Positions 7,483 through 15,482 of a DNA stretch of 64,000 nt are shown here, one piece after another (position 1 is the first letter of the stretch; each line of letters starts with the position of its first letter). The position numbers and the translations under genes were made by a program. Origin of the DNA: an uncultured Collinsella sp. (GTDB lineage Bacteria > Actinomycetota > Coriobacteriia > Coriobacteriales > Coriobacteriaceae); NCBI GenBank assembly GCA_900550195.1, contig URRB01000009.1, positions 1 through 64,000 on the forward strand, in the 5' to 3' direction. The notes under the pieces were generated by a model. That model did not search any database, was not told where the DNA came from, and saw nothing but the letters and a program-made list of their open reading frames with translations.

Positions 7483-8526
7483 CTACTCGAAATATTGGAA
7501 CTTGTTGGTTGAGAAGGCAAACGTGACGACAAAGCCTTCGCCGGGCTCCGATGCTGCGGTGACGTCGATGCCCATCTTGGAGCACAGGCGCGCCACCAGG
7601 TAGAGGCCGATGCCCGTTGCGCGCTTGGTGGTGCGGCCGTTGTCGCCGGTAAAACCCTTCTCGAACACGCGCGGCAGGTCTGCCGCACACACGCCGCAGC
7701 CGTTGTCCGCGACGGTAAGCTCGATGCGCTCGCTTGCCAGGCCCTCGTCCAGCAACGCGCCCGAAAACATGATCTTCGCGCCGTCCTCACGCGCGTATTT
7801 AATGCTGTTCTGAATGAGCTGGCCCAGAATAAACTCGAGCCACTTCTCGTCGGTAAAGACCTCGAAGTCGAGGTTCTCGCACACCGGAGCCACGTGCGCC
7901 GCGATGAGCTCGCGCGCGTTGGCTTTAATCGCGCCCGTCACCAAGGTCTTGAGATCCCAGCGGCGAATCAGGTAGTCGCGCTCCACAACCTCCGAGCGCG
8001 CATAGTAGAGCGCCTGGTCGATATAGCGCTCCACGCGGGCAAGCTCGCGACCGAGGTCATCTACGCGCGACAGATCGTCTTCGCTGCCGTCCAGTTTTTC
8101 CAAAATCAGGTGGGCTGCCGCCAGGGGCAGCTTGGCATCGTGGACCCAGCTCTCGATATAGTCGCGATAATCATCGGTCTGGCGCCGGCCTTCGGCAACC
8201 TCGTCGCAGGCAGCTTTGCCCACCCGGCGCAAGACCTCGTACTCAAGCTCGCCCTCGGCATAGGTCGGACATTGCACCATCTCCTGCACCCATGCGGGAC
8301 TCTCGAGCTCCTCTGCCGCGCGCTCCAACTGACGCAGAAAACGGCGACGGCGAGCGTACTCGATCACGATGCCGAGCATACCGAAGATAAAGGACACGCC
8401 AACCGCCACGACCACGATAGAAACGGGTGCGCCGGCGACCGTCAGCACAAAGCAGCTCAGCAGCACGCCGCACGTCCACACGGCGACGGGAAGCAGCGCA
8501 TCTTTAAAGAACTTGGCAAACGACAT
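7483..8526 (-). CDS. Intramembrane-sensing sensor histidine kinase (BceS-like)
   Basis: A 347-residue kinase with two N-terminal transmembrane helices (about residues 12-32 and 36-56) and almost no extracellular loop, the layout of intramembrane-sensing kinases such as BceS. The phosphoacceptor region reads SWVHDAKLPLAAAHLIL with the conserved His. The ATPase domain shows the N box (QLIQNSIKYA), the G1 box (VADNGCGV) and the G2 region (GIGLYLVARLC). It follows its response regulator by 9 bases. Characterised BceS kinases sense antimicrobial peptides through a BceAB-type ABC transporter, but none is encoded nearby, so the input signal is unknown. uppP, a classic bacitracin-tolerance gene, lies about 1 kb away. 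Confidence 0.88.
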   Translation of the reverse strand: MSFAKFFKDALLPVAVWTCGVLLSCFVLTVAGAPVSIVVVAVGVSFIFGMLGIVIEYARRRRFLRQLERAAEELESPAWVQEMVQCPTYAEGELEYEVLRRVGKAACDEVAEGRRQTDDYRDYIESWVHDAKLPLAAAHLILEKLDGSEDDLSRVDDLGRELARVERYIDQALYYARSEVVERDYLIRRWDLKTLVTGAIKANARELIAAHVAPVCENLDFEVFTDEKWLEFILGQLIQNSIKYAREDGAKIMFSGALLDEGLASERIELTVADNGCGVCAADLPRVFEKGFTGDNGRTTKRATGIGLYLVARLCSKMGIDVTAASEPGEGFVVTFAFSTNKFQYFE

Positions 8527-8535
8527 AGCCGGCCC

Positions 8536-9207
8536 CTAGACCGAATAGCCCTGGCCGCGATGCGTCGTCAAATACCCCTTGATGCCGATTTTTTCGAGCG
8601 TGGTGCGCAGACGGTTGATGTTGACGGTGAGCGTGTTGTCGTCCACGAAGGCATCGGAGTCCCACAGGTTCTGCATGATGGCCGAGCGCGAGACAATCTT
8701 GCCCGCACGGCTCAGGAGCAAAGAGAGGATACGCAGCTCGTTTTTAGTGAGCTCGGTACTGTCGCCGGTTGCCGTATTGGTGACCATGGAGCGGGCGAGG
8801 TCGAGCTCCAGCCCCTTATGGACGAGCGTGCTGCGCTCGCCTGCCGCCGCGGTGCGACGCAGCAAGGCATTGATGCGCGCCACGAGCACACGGGCGCTGT
8901 AGAGCTTGGGAACAAAGTCGTCCGCGCCGAGCGTCATGGCCATGACCTCGTCGATCTCGGTCGTGCGCGAGGTAAGCACGATGATGGGAACCTCAGATTC
9001 GCGACGAACTTCGTGGCAGATATGCTGGCCGTCCTTGACCGGAAGCGTGAGGTCGAGCAGTACCAGGTCGGGCGCGGCAGCGAGAATATCGCGCGAGACA
9101 TGCTCAAACGATTCGCATGCCTCGACCTCAAAACCGGCACGGGCAAGGATATCGGCAAGCTCGCGACGAATGGGCTCGTCGTCCTCAACGATATAGATCA
9201 GCGCCAT
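8536..9207 (-). CDS. OmpR-family response regulator
   Basis: A 223-residue regulator. I start at the ATG at 9207 (MALIYIVEDDEPIRREL), after GGGGAG, rather than at 9339 where the extra residues are unlike the family. The receiver domain has the acidic pair (VEDDE), the phosphoacceptor Asp in LVLLDLTLPVKDG, a Thr switch residue in IIVLTSR and the conserved Lys in DFVPKLYS. The C-terminal winged helix (about residues 130-223) includes LTKNELRILSLLL and DDNTLTVNINRLR. It forms an operon with the BceS-like kinase. The targets are not visible. Confidence 0.93.
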   Translation of the reverse strand: MALIYIVEDDEPIRRELADILARAGFEVEACESFEHVSRDILAAAPDLVLLDLTLPVKDGQHICHEVRRESEVPIIVLTSRTTEIDEVMAMTLGADDFVPKLYSARVLVARINALLRRTAAAGERSTLVHKGLELDLARSMVTNTATGDSTELTKNELRILSLLLSRAGKIVSRSAIMQNLWDSDAFVDDNTLTVNINRLRTTLEKIGIKGYLTTHRGQGYSV

Positions 9208-9337
9208 GGATTCCGCTCCCCTCTTGGTTGTCTTGCCACCATTATGGCTGCGGAGCCGCAGGTATGCGCCTCGCGCGTCACCAAGGTGACAGAACTGTTC
9301 GCGAGCGGCAGGGGCTTGCCCCTCGCTCGCAACGGGC

Positions 9338-9366
9338 ACGGGAATTAAATGAGTTTTTAATCCCGT
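9338..9366 (-). terminator. Hairpin downstream of the 9381 gene
   Basis: The inverted repeat CACGGGAATTAAA with TTTTTAATCCCG lies just after the stop codon of the minus-strand gene at 9381. A second hairpin, GCGAGCG with CGCTCGC, is adjacent at 9301-9330. Together they could terminate transcription. The rest of 9208-9380 would hold the promoter of the response-regulator operon. Confidence 0.5.
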
Positions 9367-9380
9367 CCCAGAAACATCAT

Positions 9381-10112
9381 TTAGCGGCGGGCACGGAGCT
9401 TTTCGTAGCCTTCGGCGAAGAAGGCGACCGTGGCGGCGTCGGCCTCGGCGGCGTCCGTCTCGGTTGCGGGGACCACGCCGTGCTCGTCGCTCACTAGGAA
9501 CAGCGCGCCCTTAAGCTGCGCGGGAATATCTACGCGCGTGACCGAGATGCCCTTGGTCTGGGCCAGCTGTTCGATGAGCGTCGCCGTGCCGCACAGGCAC
9601 TCGTCCGCCGGCGCCACAAAGGCAAGCTCGCCGTTGTTGACGGCAGCGAGCAGCTCGGGCGCCACGCCGGTCTCGTCGGCCTCGGAGCGAGCCTCGGCAG
9701 AACGGGCACGCAGCGCCTTGGCCGACGTGTCGGCCAGCGGCTCGTACTCCCCCACTGTCATGGCGGCGTTGCCGTTGATATCGATCACCAGCATGAGCAC
9801 GCCGTCGCGGGCGGTGTAGTCGCCCTCGGCAAGTGACCACTCAACGTGCTGCTTGGCCCAGCTGAGCATGTTATGGGTAAGTGGTTCGCCCTGCACCAGG
9901 CGCTCAGACAGCGCGCGGATGTGACGGTTGAGCATGGGCACCTTTTTGTTGGACATGCGCCAACGGCAGATGAGCGCGGGCTTGTCGAGCGTGAACTTCT
10001 CGACCGCCTCCTGATTGGCGCAAAAGTCCTCGTACGCATGCTGATCCTCGGCATTACCAAACAGTTCGGCATCATCAATCTGGGGCATGGTTGTACCTTT
10101 CGTGTTAGTCAT
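9381..10112 (-). CDS. Conserved hypothetical protein, acidic C-terminus
   Basis: A 243-residue soluble protein with no transmembrane segment or signal peptide, and I do not recognise a family. It is rich in Ala, Glu and Asp and ends in a basic RAR motif. Two starts are plausible: ATG 10112 (GAGG five bases upstream) and ATG 10088 (AAAGG seven bases upstream, MPQIDDAELFGNAEDQ). Landmarks are a cysteine motif ECLCGTATLIEQLAQ near residue 185 and a beta-strand-like segment GVLMLVIDINGNAAM. It stands alone between purH and the two-component system, in the same orientation. No function can be assigned. Confidence 0.7.
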   Translation of the reverse strand: MTNTKGTTMPQIDDAELFGNAEDQHAYEDFCANQEAVEKFTLDKPALICRWRMSNKKVPMLNRHIRALSERLVQGEPLTHNMLSWAKQHVEWSLAEGDYTARDGVLMLVIDINGNAAMTVGEYEPLADTSAKALRARSAEARSEADETGVAPELLAAVNNGELAFVAPADECLCGTATLIEQLAQTKGISVTRVDIPAQLKGALFLVSDEHGVVPATETDAAEADAATVAFFAEGYEKLRARR

Positions 10113-10129
10113 TCCGTCCTCTTATACCA

Positions 10130-10164
10130 AAAAGACGGCCCTCCAAACGGAGCAGCCGTCTTTT
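10130..10164 (-). terminator. Terminator of purH
   Basis: Perfect 10-bp stem AAAAGACGGC with GCCGTCTTTT, followed by a T run on the minus strand. It lies beyond the structured repeat at 10238-10350, so that repeat should be part of the purH transcript. Confidence 0.8.
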
Positions 10165-10237
10165 GCAGAGATTATTTTAGAAGCGAGGCAAGTCCAAGGG
10201 ACGAGATAACATCCCATCCTCCCCAGTCAACCTAACA

Positions 10238-10350
10238 GGTCGGCGAGGGTTGCCCAGATGCCGCAGATTGCCGTGAAAGAGGAGCGACGCGTACTTGGGT
10301 ACGCGAGCAACGAATGAACGGCAAGGTGCGGTGGCTGGGCAAGCCGCAGC
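10238..10350 (-). repeat. Structured intergenic repeat behind purH (copy 1 of 2)
   Basis: A 113-bp element related to 30409-30523. Shared blocks: GGTCGGCGAGGGTTG at one end, GCGTACTT..GTACGC palindrome in the centre, CTGGGCAAGCCGCAGC at the other end. TTGCCCAG pairs with CTGGGCAA, and the inner stems TGCCG/CGGT and TTGCCGT/ACGGCAA extend the hairpin. It ends 13 bases from the purH stop codon on the minus strand. The inner stems differ from the other copy yet still pair. Confidence 0.75.
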
Positions 10351-10363
10351 GCCACCTCCCTAC

Positions 10364-11971
10364 TTAGTGGCGGAAGTGGCGGGCGCCCGTAAAGACCATA
10401 GCAATATTGTGCTCGTTGCAGGCCTGGATGCTCTCGTCGTCGCGCTTGGAGCCGCCAGGCTGGATGATGCAGGTCACGCCGTGCGCGGCAAGCACGTCGA
10501 CGTTGTCGCGGAACGGGAAGAATGCGTCGCTTGCGCAGGCAAAGCCGCCCTTCTCCACGCCCTCGCGCTCGCAGAAGTCCTCGGCACGCTCGCAGGCCAG
10601 CAGCGCAGAATCCACGCGGTTGGGCTGACCCGGACCCATGCCAATGCCGGCCTTGCCCTTGGAGACCAGGATGGCGTTGGACTTAACGCCCTTGCAGACC
10701 TTCCAGGCAAACTCGAGCTCGGCCATCTCGGCGTCGGTGGGCTTGCGGTCGGTGGGGAACGTAAAGGTCGCGGGATCCTCGGTCACGTGGTCGACCTCCT
10801 GCACCAGCATGCCGCCGTCGATGGAGCGCAGCTCCACTTGGGCACCGTGGTCCACGCCGCCGGTAGCCAGCACGCGCAGGTTGGGGCGCTTGGCCATGCG
10901 CTCGAGCGCCTCATCGGTGTAGCTCGGGGCGATGATGACCTCGACGAACTGCTTGTTCTGGTCGGCGAAGTGCTCAACCAGCTCAAAGGGAACCTCGCGG
11001 TTGCAGGCGATGATGCCGCCGAAGGCGCTCTTGGGATCGCAGGCGAAAGCGCGGTCGTAGGCGGCCGTGATGTCCTCGGCAACGGCGGAACCGCAGGGGT
11101 TCTGATGCTTGAGGATCACGCAGGCCGGCTCGTCGAACTCGCGGACCAGGTTCCAAGCGGCGTCGGCATCCAGATAGTTGTTGTAGCTGAGCGGCTTGCC
11201 CTGGATCTGCTCGGAGCCCACGAGCGGGAACTGCGAGCTCGCGGTGTTCTCGCAGCCCTCGGCAAAACGATAGACCGTGGCCTTCTGCTGTGGGTTCTCG
11301 CCATAGCGCAGGTCGTCGACCTTCTCCAGCGAAATCTCGAGCTTGGCAGAGGTGTCCGCCACGTCGCTTGCCTGGGCGGCGAGCCAGCGGGAGATGGCCG
11401 TGTCGTAGGCGGCGGTGGTCTGGTAGACCTTCACCTGCAGGCGACGACGGGTGGAAAGCGTGGTGCAGCCACCGGTCTCGTGCATCTCGGCTAGGACGGC
11501 ATCATAGTCGGCCGGGTCGGAAATGACGGTAACGCTCGCGGCGTTCTTAGCGGCAGAGCGCAGCATGGAGGGGCCACCGATGTCGATGTGCTCGATGGCA
11601 TCCGCGAAGGTGACCTCGGGGTTGGCGACGGTCTTCTCGAACTCGTACAGGTTGACGACGACCAGGTCGATCAGCTTAATGCCGTGCTGAGCGGCCTCCT
11701 GCATGTGCTGCTCGGAATCGCGGCGGGCCAGCAGCGCGCCGTGGACCTTGGGGTGCAGCGTCTTGACGCGGCCGTCCATCATCTCGGGATAGCCCGTGAA
11801 CTCCTCGATGGGGGTTACGGGAACGCCCGCGTCCTCGATGGCACGAGCCGTGCCGCCCGTAGAGATGATCTCGACGCCAAAGTCGTCAACCAGCGTCCGT
11901 GCGAAATCGACGACGCCCGTCTTATCGGTAACCGAGATCAACGCGCGTGCGATCTTCACATCAGATCCCAT
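10364..11971 (-). CDS. purH: Bifunctional AICAR formyltransferase / IMP cyclohydrolase
   Basis: A 535-residue cytoplasmic enzyme for the last two steps of IMP synthesis. The ATG at 11971 is preceded by AGGAGG. The N-terminal IMP cyclohydrolase (MGS-like) domain starts ARALISVTDKTGVVDFAR and contains STGGTARAIEDAGV and DGRVKTLHPKVHGALLARR. The C-terminal transformylase domain has the K-H catalytic pair in ILKHQNPCGSAVA, and SDAFFPFRDNVD and QPGGSKRDDE near the end. Length matches the family. It is followed by a structured repeat and a terminator. No other purine gene is adjacent. Confidence 0.98.
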   Translation of the reverse strand: MGSDVKIARALISVTDKTGVVDFARTLVDDFGVEIISTGGTARAIEDAGVPVTPIEEFTGYPEMMDGRVKTLHPKVHGALLARRDSEQHMQEAAQHGIKLIDLVVVNLYEFEKTVANPEVTFADAIEHIDIGGPSMLRSAAKNAASVTVISDPADYDAVLAEMHETGGCTTLSTRRRLQVKVYQTTAAYDTAISRWLAAQASDVADTSAKLEISLEKVDDLRYGENPQQKATVYRFAEGCENTASSQFPLVGSEQIQGKPLSYNNYLDADAAWNLVREFDEPACVILKHQNPCGSAVAEDITAAYDRAFACDPKSAFGGIIACNREVPFELVEHFADQNKQFVEVIIAPSYTDEALERMAKRPNLRVLATGGVDHGAQVELRSIDGGMLVQEVDHVTEDPATFTFPTDRKPTDAEMAELEFAWKVCKGVKSNAILVSKGKAGIGMGPGQPNRVDSALLACERAEDFCEREGVEKGGFACASDAFFPFRDNVDVLAAHGVTCIIQPGGSKRDDESIQACNEHNIAMVFTGARHFRH

Positions 11972-12248
11972 GCAGTCCTCCTGTCTGGTACGCCGCCGTG
12001 CTCTGTGAGTCGGTGATACGTCGATCTGCAGCGCTCGCGCAGCGGCATTGAAAATACTGATTCAATGTAGCGCATCGAGCGCATCGATGCACCCCGCAAC
12101 GGGCGCATATGCAGAAAAAGTTTGCGAGCGGAGGGGATGGGCACGGCACCGGGCACGGTGAGTTCATGGAACACAGGGGCACCATAATTAGATGCCAATA
12201 GCGTGGTAGAACTGTGCTCGATATGCATCCGCAATAGAAAGAGGCACC
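11972..12248. other. Divergent purH / GNAT intergenic region
   Basis: A 277-bp divergent promoter region. Both genes must start transcription here, but I see no hexamer pair strong enough to mark. I searched for a purine or ZTP riboswitch signature upstream of purH and saw none. Confidence 0.4.
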
Positions 12249-12890
12249 ATGGTCTCGCGGGTTCTCTACCGACCGTTTGATACCGAAGATTTCGACGCTA
12301 TCGCGCTGATCTTGCAGCAGCTTTGGCACAACAACTCGGATAACGATGAGTACAACCGCCTCGAAGCCGCGTGCGACCTTGCCTACTGCCTTTCGTCCTC
12401 GACGTTTTCGCAGGTTGCCGTAATCGACGGTCAGGCGCGTGGCATTGCGCTCGCGCGTGCGGGACAGAGCTCCGGCGCCACCGTCAAGGAACATTGGATG
12501 GACACCGAACGCTCGTTGCTGTCGCAGATGCGCGAGCTGGAGCCTGAAGCTTGCGCCGAGTACCTCTCCTTTGTGCGCACCACCATTCGAACCAACAACC
12601 GCCTGCTCGAGAAAAGCCCGCTGCCGCATGACAACGAGGTCACGCTGCTTGCCGTGGATCGCGATGTCCACGGCCTGGGCGTTGGCACGGTGCTGCTCGA
12701 CGCTGCAATCTCGCATCTGTCCTCGTGCGGGGCGACCAGCGCGCACCTGTACACCGACTCCAACTGCTCGTGGAAGTTCTACGAGTTGCACGGCTTTAAG
12801 CGCACGGCCACGCACCGAGCCAACCGCGAGGAACGCCGCCACGCCATGCCGCGCGAAAGCTTCCTCTACGAACTCGACCTAACCGTCTAG
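12249..12890 (+). CDS. GNAT-family N-acetyltransferase
   Basis: A 213-residue protein with AAAGAGG upstream of the ATG. The C-terminal half has the GNAT core: a beta-4 strand (VTLLAVDRDVHGLGVGTVLLD) with the acetyl-CoA pyrophosphate-binding loop in the Q/R-x-x-G-x-G/A position, then helix 3, then YTDSNCSWKFYELHGFKR, the typical beta-5/helix-4 motif with Asn and Tyr. The N-terminal 90 residues include HNNSDNDEYNRLEAACDLA and may set substrate choice, which cannot be predicted. It is monocistronic, divergent from purH. Confidence 0.85.
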   Translation: MVSRVLYRPFDTEDFDAIALILQQLWHNNSDNDEYNRLEAACDLAYCLSSSTFSQVAVIDGQARGIALARAGQSSGATVKEHWMDTERSLLSQMRELEPEACAEYLSFVRTTIRTNNRLLEKSPLPHDNEVTLLAVDRDVHGLGVGTVLLDAAISHLSSCGATSAHLYTDSNCSWKFYELHGFKRTATHRANREERRHAMPRESFLYELDLTV

Positions 12891-12906
12891 GCTCAGCAGC
12901 CATACC

Positions 12907-12953
12907 TAGTCGTTGGGGACGTTCTTAAATGGCTAGTCGCTGGGGACGGTCTT
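12907..12953 (+). repeat. Tandem pair of a short dispersed repeat
   Basis: TAGTCGTTGGGGACGTTCTT (12907-12926) and TAGTCGCTGGGGACGGTCTT (12934-12953) are direct copies 27 bases apart. A third, inverted relative lies at 29671-29692 and overlaps the hisE stop codon. The family is intergenic and non-coding here. Confidence 0.6.
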
Positions 12954-12971
12954 CGTAGGTAGCGCATAAAA

Positions 12972-13016
12972 AGGGGATGGGCTTTCCCCGACGGCTGTCG
13001 AGAAAAGCCCATCCCA
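12972..13016. terminator. Terminator of the DUF2207 gene
   Basis: A 14-bp stem (GGGGATGGGCTTTC with GAAAAGCCCATCCC, one mismatch) lies after the stop codon at 13030. On the minus strand it is followed by six T residues. Confidence 0.85.
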
Positions 13017-13029
13017 TAGCTTACGACCG

Positions 13030-14973
13030 TTAGAACGTTCCGCCGCCGCCTCCGCCGACGCCACCACCGCCGCCGCCCGAGAAGCCGCCGCCTCCGCCGC
13101 CGCCCGAGCTATCGGAACTCGAAGCCAGCTCACGGATGCTCTCGTGATACACATCGTTAAACGAATCGAGCGGCGAATCGATGCCGTAATGATGGTAGTA
13201 CCACCAGTAGCAGGGGTAATTGTCGTAGAAACCGTCGGCCTCGCGCACCTCGGGAGGCACCGCCTCGGCAAGCTGACGCAGGACTTCCTTCGAAACGCCC
13301 AGCGCCGCACCCATCACCAGCAACTTGTTCCACAGCACCAAATCGCCCGGGACGGCTTCCTTTAGGCGCGTGAAGTCCTCGAGCCAATGCTTGAGCGCCT
13401 TGCAGCGAGCCGCCACCTCGGCGCCCTCCGGCGTAAAGCGGCGGAACGTAAGGCCCACGCCAATACCCACCAGCACAATCGGCACCGAGATAACCGCAGC
13501 GATAATGTTCGCCTGTGCTCCGTCGGTAAAGAAAATGGAACCCATGGGAACAAAGGCGATCAGAATACCAAGAACCAGGCAAAACACCATTGCGACAATG
13601 CCGTCCGAGGCAACGTACTCGCTATCGGCCAGCTTGCCCTTAACGGTGTTCTGATAGTCCTCGAGCTTGTCGCCCACGGGCGTAGCGTGCTGCTTGACGT
13701 AGTGCTGCAGCTCGTCAAACGTGCGCGAGCGATCGCCGTTCTCGTCGGGCTTAGCACCGGCAAAGAAGACCTTGAGCACCATGTGGTCAATGCCCTTGGC
13801 CGACTTCCAACCCGCATCACTCACCGTCACGCGATACGTCTGCTCTTCTTTTTCACGCCCCAACAGACCCTTCTTGGCCTTAGTCACGGTCGCCTGCTCC
13901 AGCTTGATCACACGGTCGTCAGTAAGCTTCATGAGCGTGGCGATATATGCCTGATCGGGCACCTCGTTCCAGCTCATGAGGGCCGAAAGCACGGCGGGAT
14001 GGTCGGCCGAAGGCACATCGCGGAAATATTCGTCCTGGAAAAGCGGCTTGGGCTTGCGGCGGCGCAGCTTGAGCACAACGATTGTGCCGGTAAATGCCAC
14101 CGCCGCGACAACACTTAGTACGGCAAGTACATTGGCAATCATGCGAGCGTGAGCGCGGCGGGCGTTAGCTTCGTCGGCCCATTCTTTCTCTTCGCTCAGG
14201 ATCGTTGACATGCGCTCCTCGCTCGAGGCACTAAGCCACGGCACCCAGTCGCTGGGAAAGACCACGCGCGCCTCGGCGAACTCGCCCTGATGCACGCACG
14301 GAATGGTATAGGTGACCATCGGCTCGTCCGCGTCGAGCGACACGTCGCCGGTCAGCGGGCCGTGACCCCATGCGCGGAAGTTATCGCCCTTGACGGCCGC
14401 CGTCCCGGCAGCAGCATTTGCGAAGTACACTTCCATCTCGACGTCATCGGAATCCGCGGACCAGCCATCGCCCACGAACTTCCAGTAGAGCTCGGCGGTA
14501 TCGGCCCAGTTCATGACCGCACCGGTCATGGTGTAGCTCACGTAATAGATCGCGCTATCGCCGCTCTCGTGGGGGCTGAAAACCTTGATCTTTACGCCGC
14601 CGTCGGACTGCTCGACCGTGTAGACGCCAGAGTCACCCTTGTTCGCGCTATCGACTTTGTTGAACGCGGTGTCCTCTTCCTCGACGCTCAGCACGTCGAC
14701 GCCCGCCGCGCCGCCCTGCTGGTTGGTGCCCGTATTGATCTCCCAATACACGCCGTTGATGTCGTCGTCGAAATCAAACTGACGTCCCTCGACAACGGTC
14801 AGCGATCCATCGGCCTCGACCGTGGCACCGATATAGGTTTGGGTCATGGAATAGCCGTCGGCGTGCGCGGCGGCGGGCAGTAGCAGCAATGCAAGCGCGA
14901 CGAGTGCGCAGACGGAAGCAAATCGCGCGAATAGGCGACGCTGCCGACAGGTCTTGGCAACGGGGGCGTTCAT
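13030..14973 (-). CDS. DUF2207-family membrane protein with glycine-rich tail
   Basis: A 647-residue membrane protein of unknown function. I start at ATG 14973 (AAAGGATG upstream), which gives a clean signal peptide: basic N-region, FASVCALVALALLLL, then LPAAAHADG. The large extracellular N-terminal domain (about residues 40-270) has the DUF2207 beta-rich pattern, including YTMTGAVMNWADTAELYWKF. A transmembrane helix follows (MIANVLAVLSVVAAVAFTGTIVVL), then a cytoplasmic region and a pair of helices (GIVAMVFCLVLGILIAFV and ANIIAAVISVPIVLVGIG). The tail is Ser/Gly-rich, ending GGGGGGTF, as in YPDG/DUF2207 proteins. Monocistronic with its own terminator. Role unknown. Confidence 0.85.
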   Translation of the reverse strand: MNAPVAKTCRQRRLFARFASVCALVALALLLLPAAAHADGYSMTQTYIGATVEADGSLTVVEGRQFDFDDDINGVYWEINTGTNQQGGAAGVDVLSVEEEDTAFNKVDSANKGDSGVYTVEQSDGGVKIKVFSPHESGDSAIYYVSYTMTGAVMNWADTAELYWKFVGDGWSADSDDVEMEVYFANAAAGTAAVKGDNFRAWGHGPLTGDVSLDADEPMVTYTIPCVHQGEFAEARVVFPSDWVPWLSASSEERMSTILSEEKEWADEANARRAHARMIANVLAVLSVVAAVAFTGTIVVLKLRRRKPKPLFQDEYFRDVPSADHPAVLSALMSWNEVPDQAYIATLMKLTDDRVIKLEQATVTKAKKGLLGREKEEQTYRVTVSDAGWKSAKGIDHMVLKVFFAGAKPDENGDRSRTFDELQHYVKQHATPVGDKLEDYQNTVKGKLADSEYVASDGIVAMVFCLVLGILIAFVPMGSIFFTDGAQANIIAAVISVPIVLVGIGVGLTFRRFTPEGAEVAARCKALKHWLEDFTRLKEAVPGDLVLWNKLLVMGAALGVSKEVLRQLAEAVPPEVREADGFYDNYPCYWWYYHHYGIDSPLDSFNDVYHESIRELASSSDSSGGGGGGGFSGGGGGGVGGGGGGTF

Positions 14974-15310
14974 AGGCACATCCTTTGTCTGTGATACCAA
15001 CAGCGCCATTGTCCCACGTTTACGGGCACACACGACGAATATCTAGGCGACCGGAGCGTCAAATGGGACAAAAGTCCCACCCGAGCCTGGCACTTAGGGA
15101 CGTTCCTTATCTGCCGGCAGTTTAGGACACTCCTTGGCATGTCCTGCACCAACGATAGATACCACTTCACAGCTCCGTCACAGGTGTAGCGGCTTTGTGT
15201 GGGCGCGGCATGCACTGATTGAGCCGCCAGCCGAGGGGCATAAAGCAGTTGAGCGAAAACGGTTTGCCCCTTTGCCGTTCGCTTGAGGATCATGTCCCCC
15301 TTTTCCGCGG

Positions 15311-15344
15311 AACCCCCGGCAGTTGCGAAGAGCTGCCGGGGGTT
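15311..15344 (+). terminator. Terminator-like hairpin upstream of gluQ
   Basis: Perfect stem AACCCCCGGCAG with CTGCCGGGGGTT. No gene on the plus strand ends just before it, so it may terminate an unrecognised short transcript from 15150-15310. Confidence 0.55.
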
Positions 15345-15469
15345 CTGTCGTCAAAGGTACCGAGTTGATGGACAGGAATCAAAGCACCGAGTCCGCGGCC
15401 CGCCATACGCAATGCGAGGCCTCGACAACTTGCGAACCACCGTGACGCCTCCCCATCGCGCCCCCGCGC

Positions 15470-15475
15470 TATACT
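15470..15475 (+). promoter_or_regulatory. Candidate -10 element for a leaderless gluQ transcript
   Basis: TATACT ends 7 bases before the gluQ ATG at 15483, inside CGCTATACTC, a context also seen upstream of galE (about 55202). There is no Shine-Dalgarno sequence between it and the ATG. If this is the -10, transcription would begin at or next to the start codon. No good -35 is visible. Confidence 0.4.
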
Positions 15476-15482
15476 CGTCCGC

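Larger units (their letters stand above)
15034..15482. other. Gene-free region between the DUF2207 gene and gluQ
   Basis: A 449-bp stretch. 15060-15140 contains GGGACAAAAGTCCC and fragments of the short dispersed repeat (TTAGGGACGTTCC, TTAGGACACTCC). 15311-15344 is a hairpin. 15240-15290 carries a weak inverted element around GGGGCATAAAGCAG and GTTTGCCCC. I see no tRNA, T-box (no AGGGTGG) or other RNA family. The small frame 14970-15293 on minus is dominated by unusual residues and I do not call it. Confidence 0.5.

Noticed and set aside
11956..12234. 92-residue frame upstream of purH on minus
   Set aside because: Would overlap the purH start and its ribosome site; residues show no domain pattern, and the region is needed for two promoters.
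11972..12248. Purine or ZTP riboswitch upstream of purH
   Set aside because: Neither conserved core is visible in the 277-bp gap.
14970..15293. 107-residue minus-strand frame upstream of the DUF2207 gene
   Set aside because: Contains many Cys, Arg and Ser in no recognisable pattern, and overlaps dispersed-repeat fragments; not convincing as a protein.
15034..15482. T-box or cyclic-di-GMP riboswitch upstream of gluQ
   Set aside because: GGGGCAAACC-like bases are present on the minus strand, but no T-box AGGGTGG sequence or complete riboswitch core; the orientation is also wrong for gluQ.
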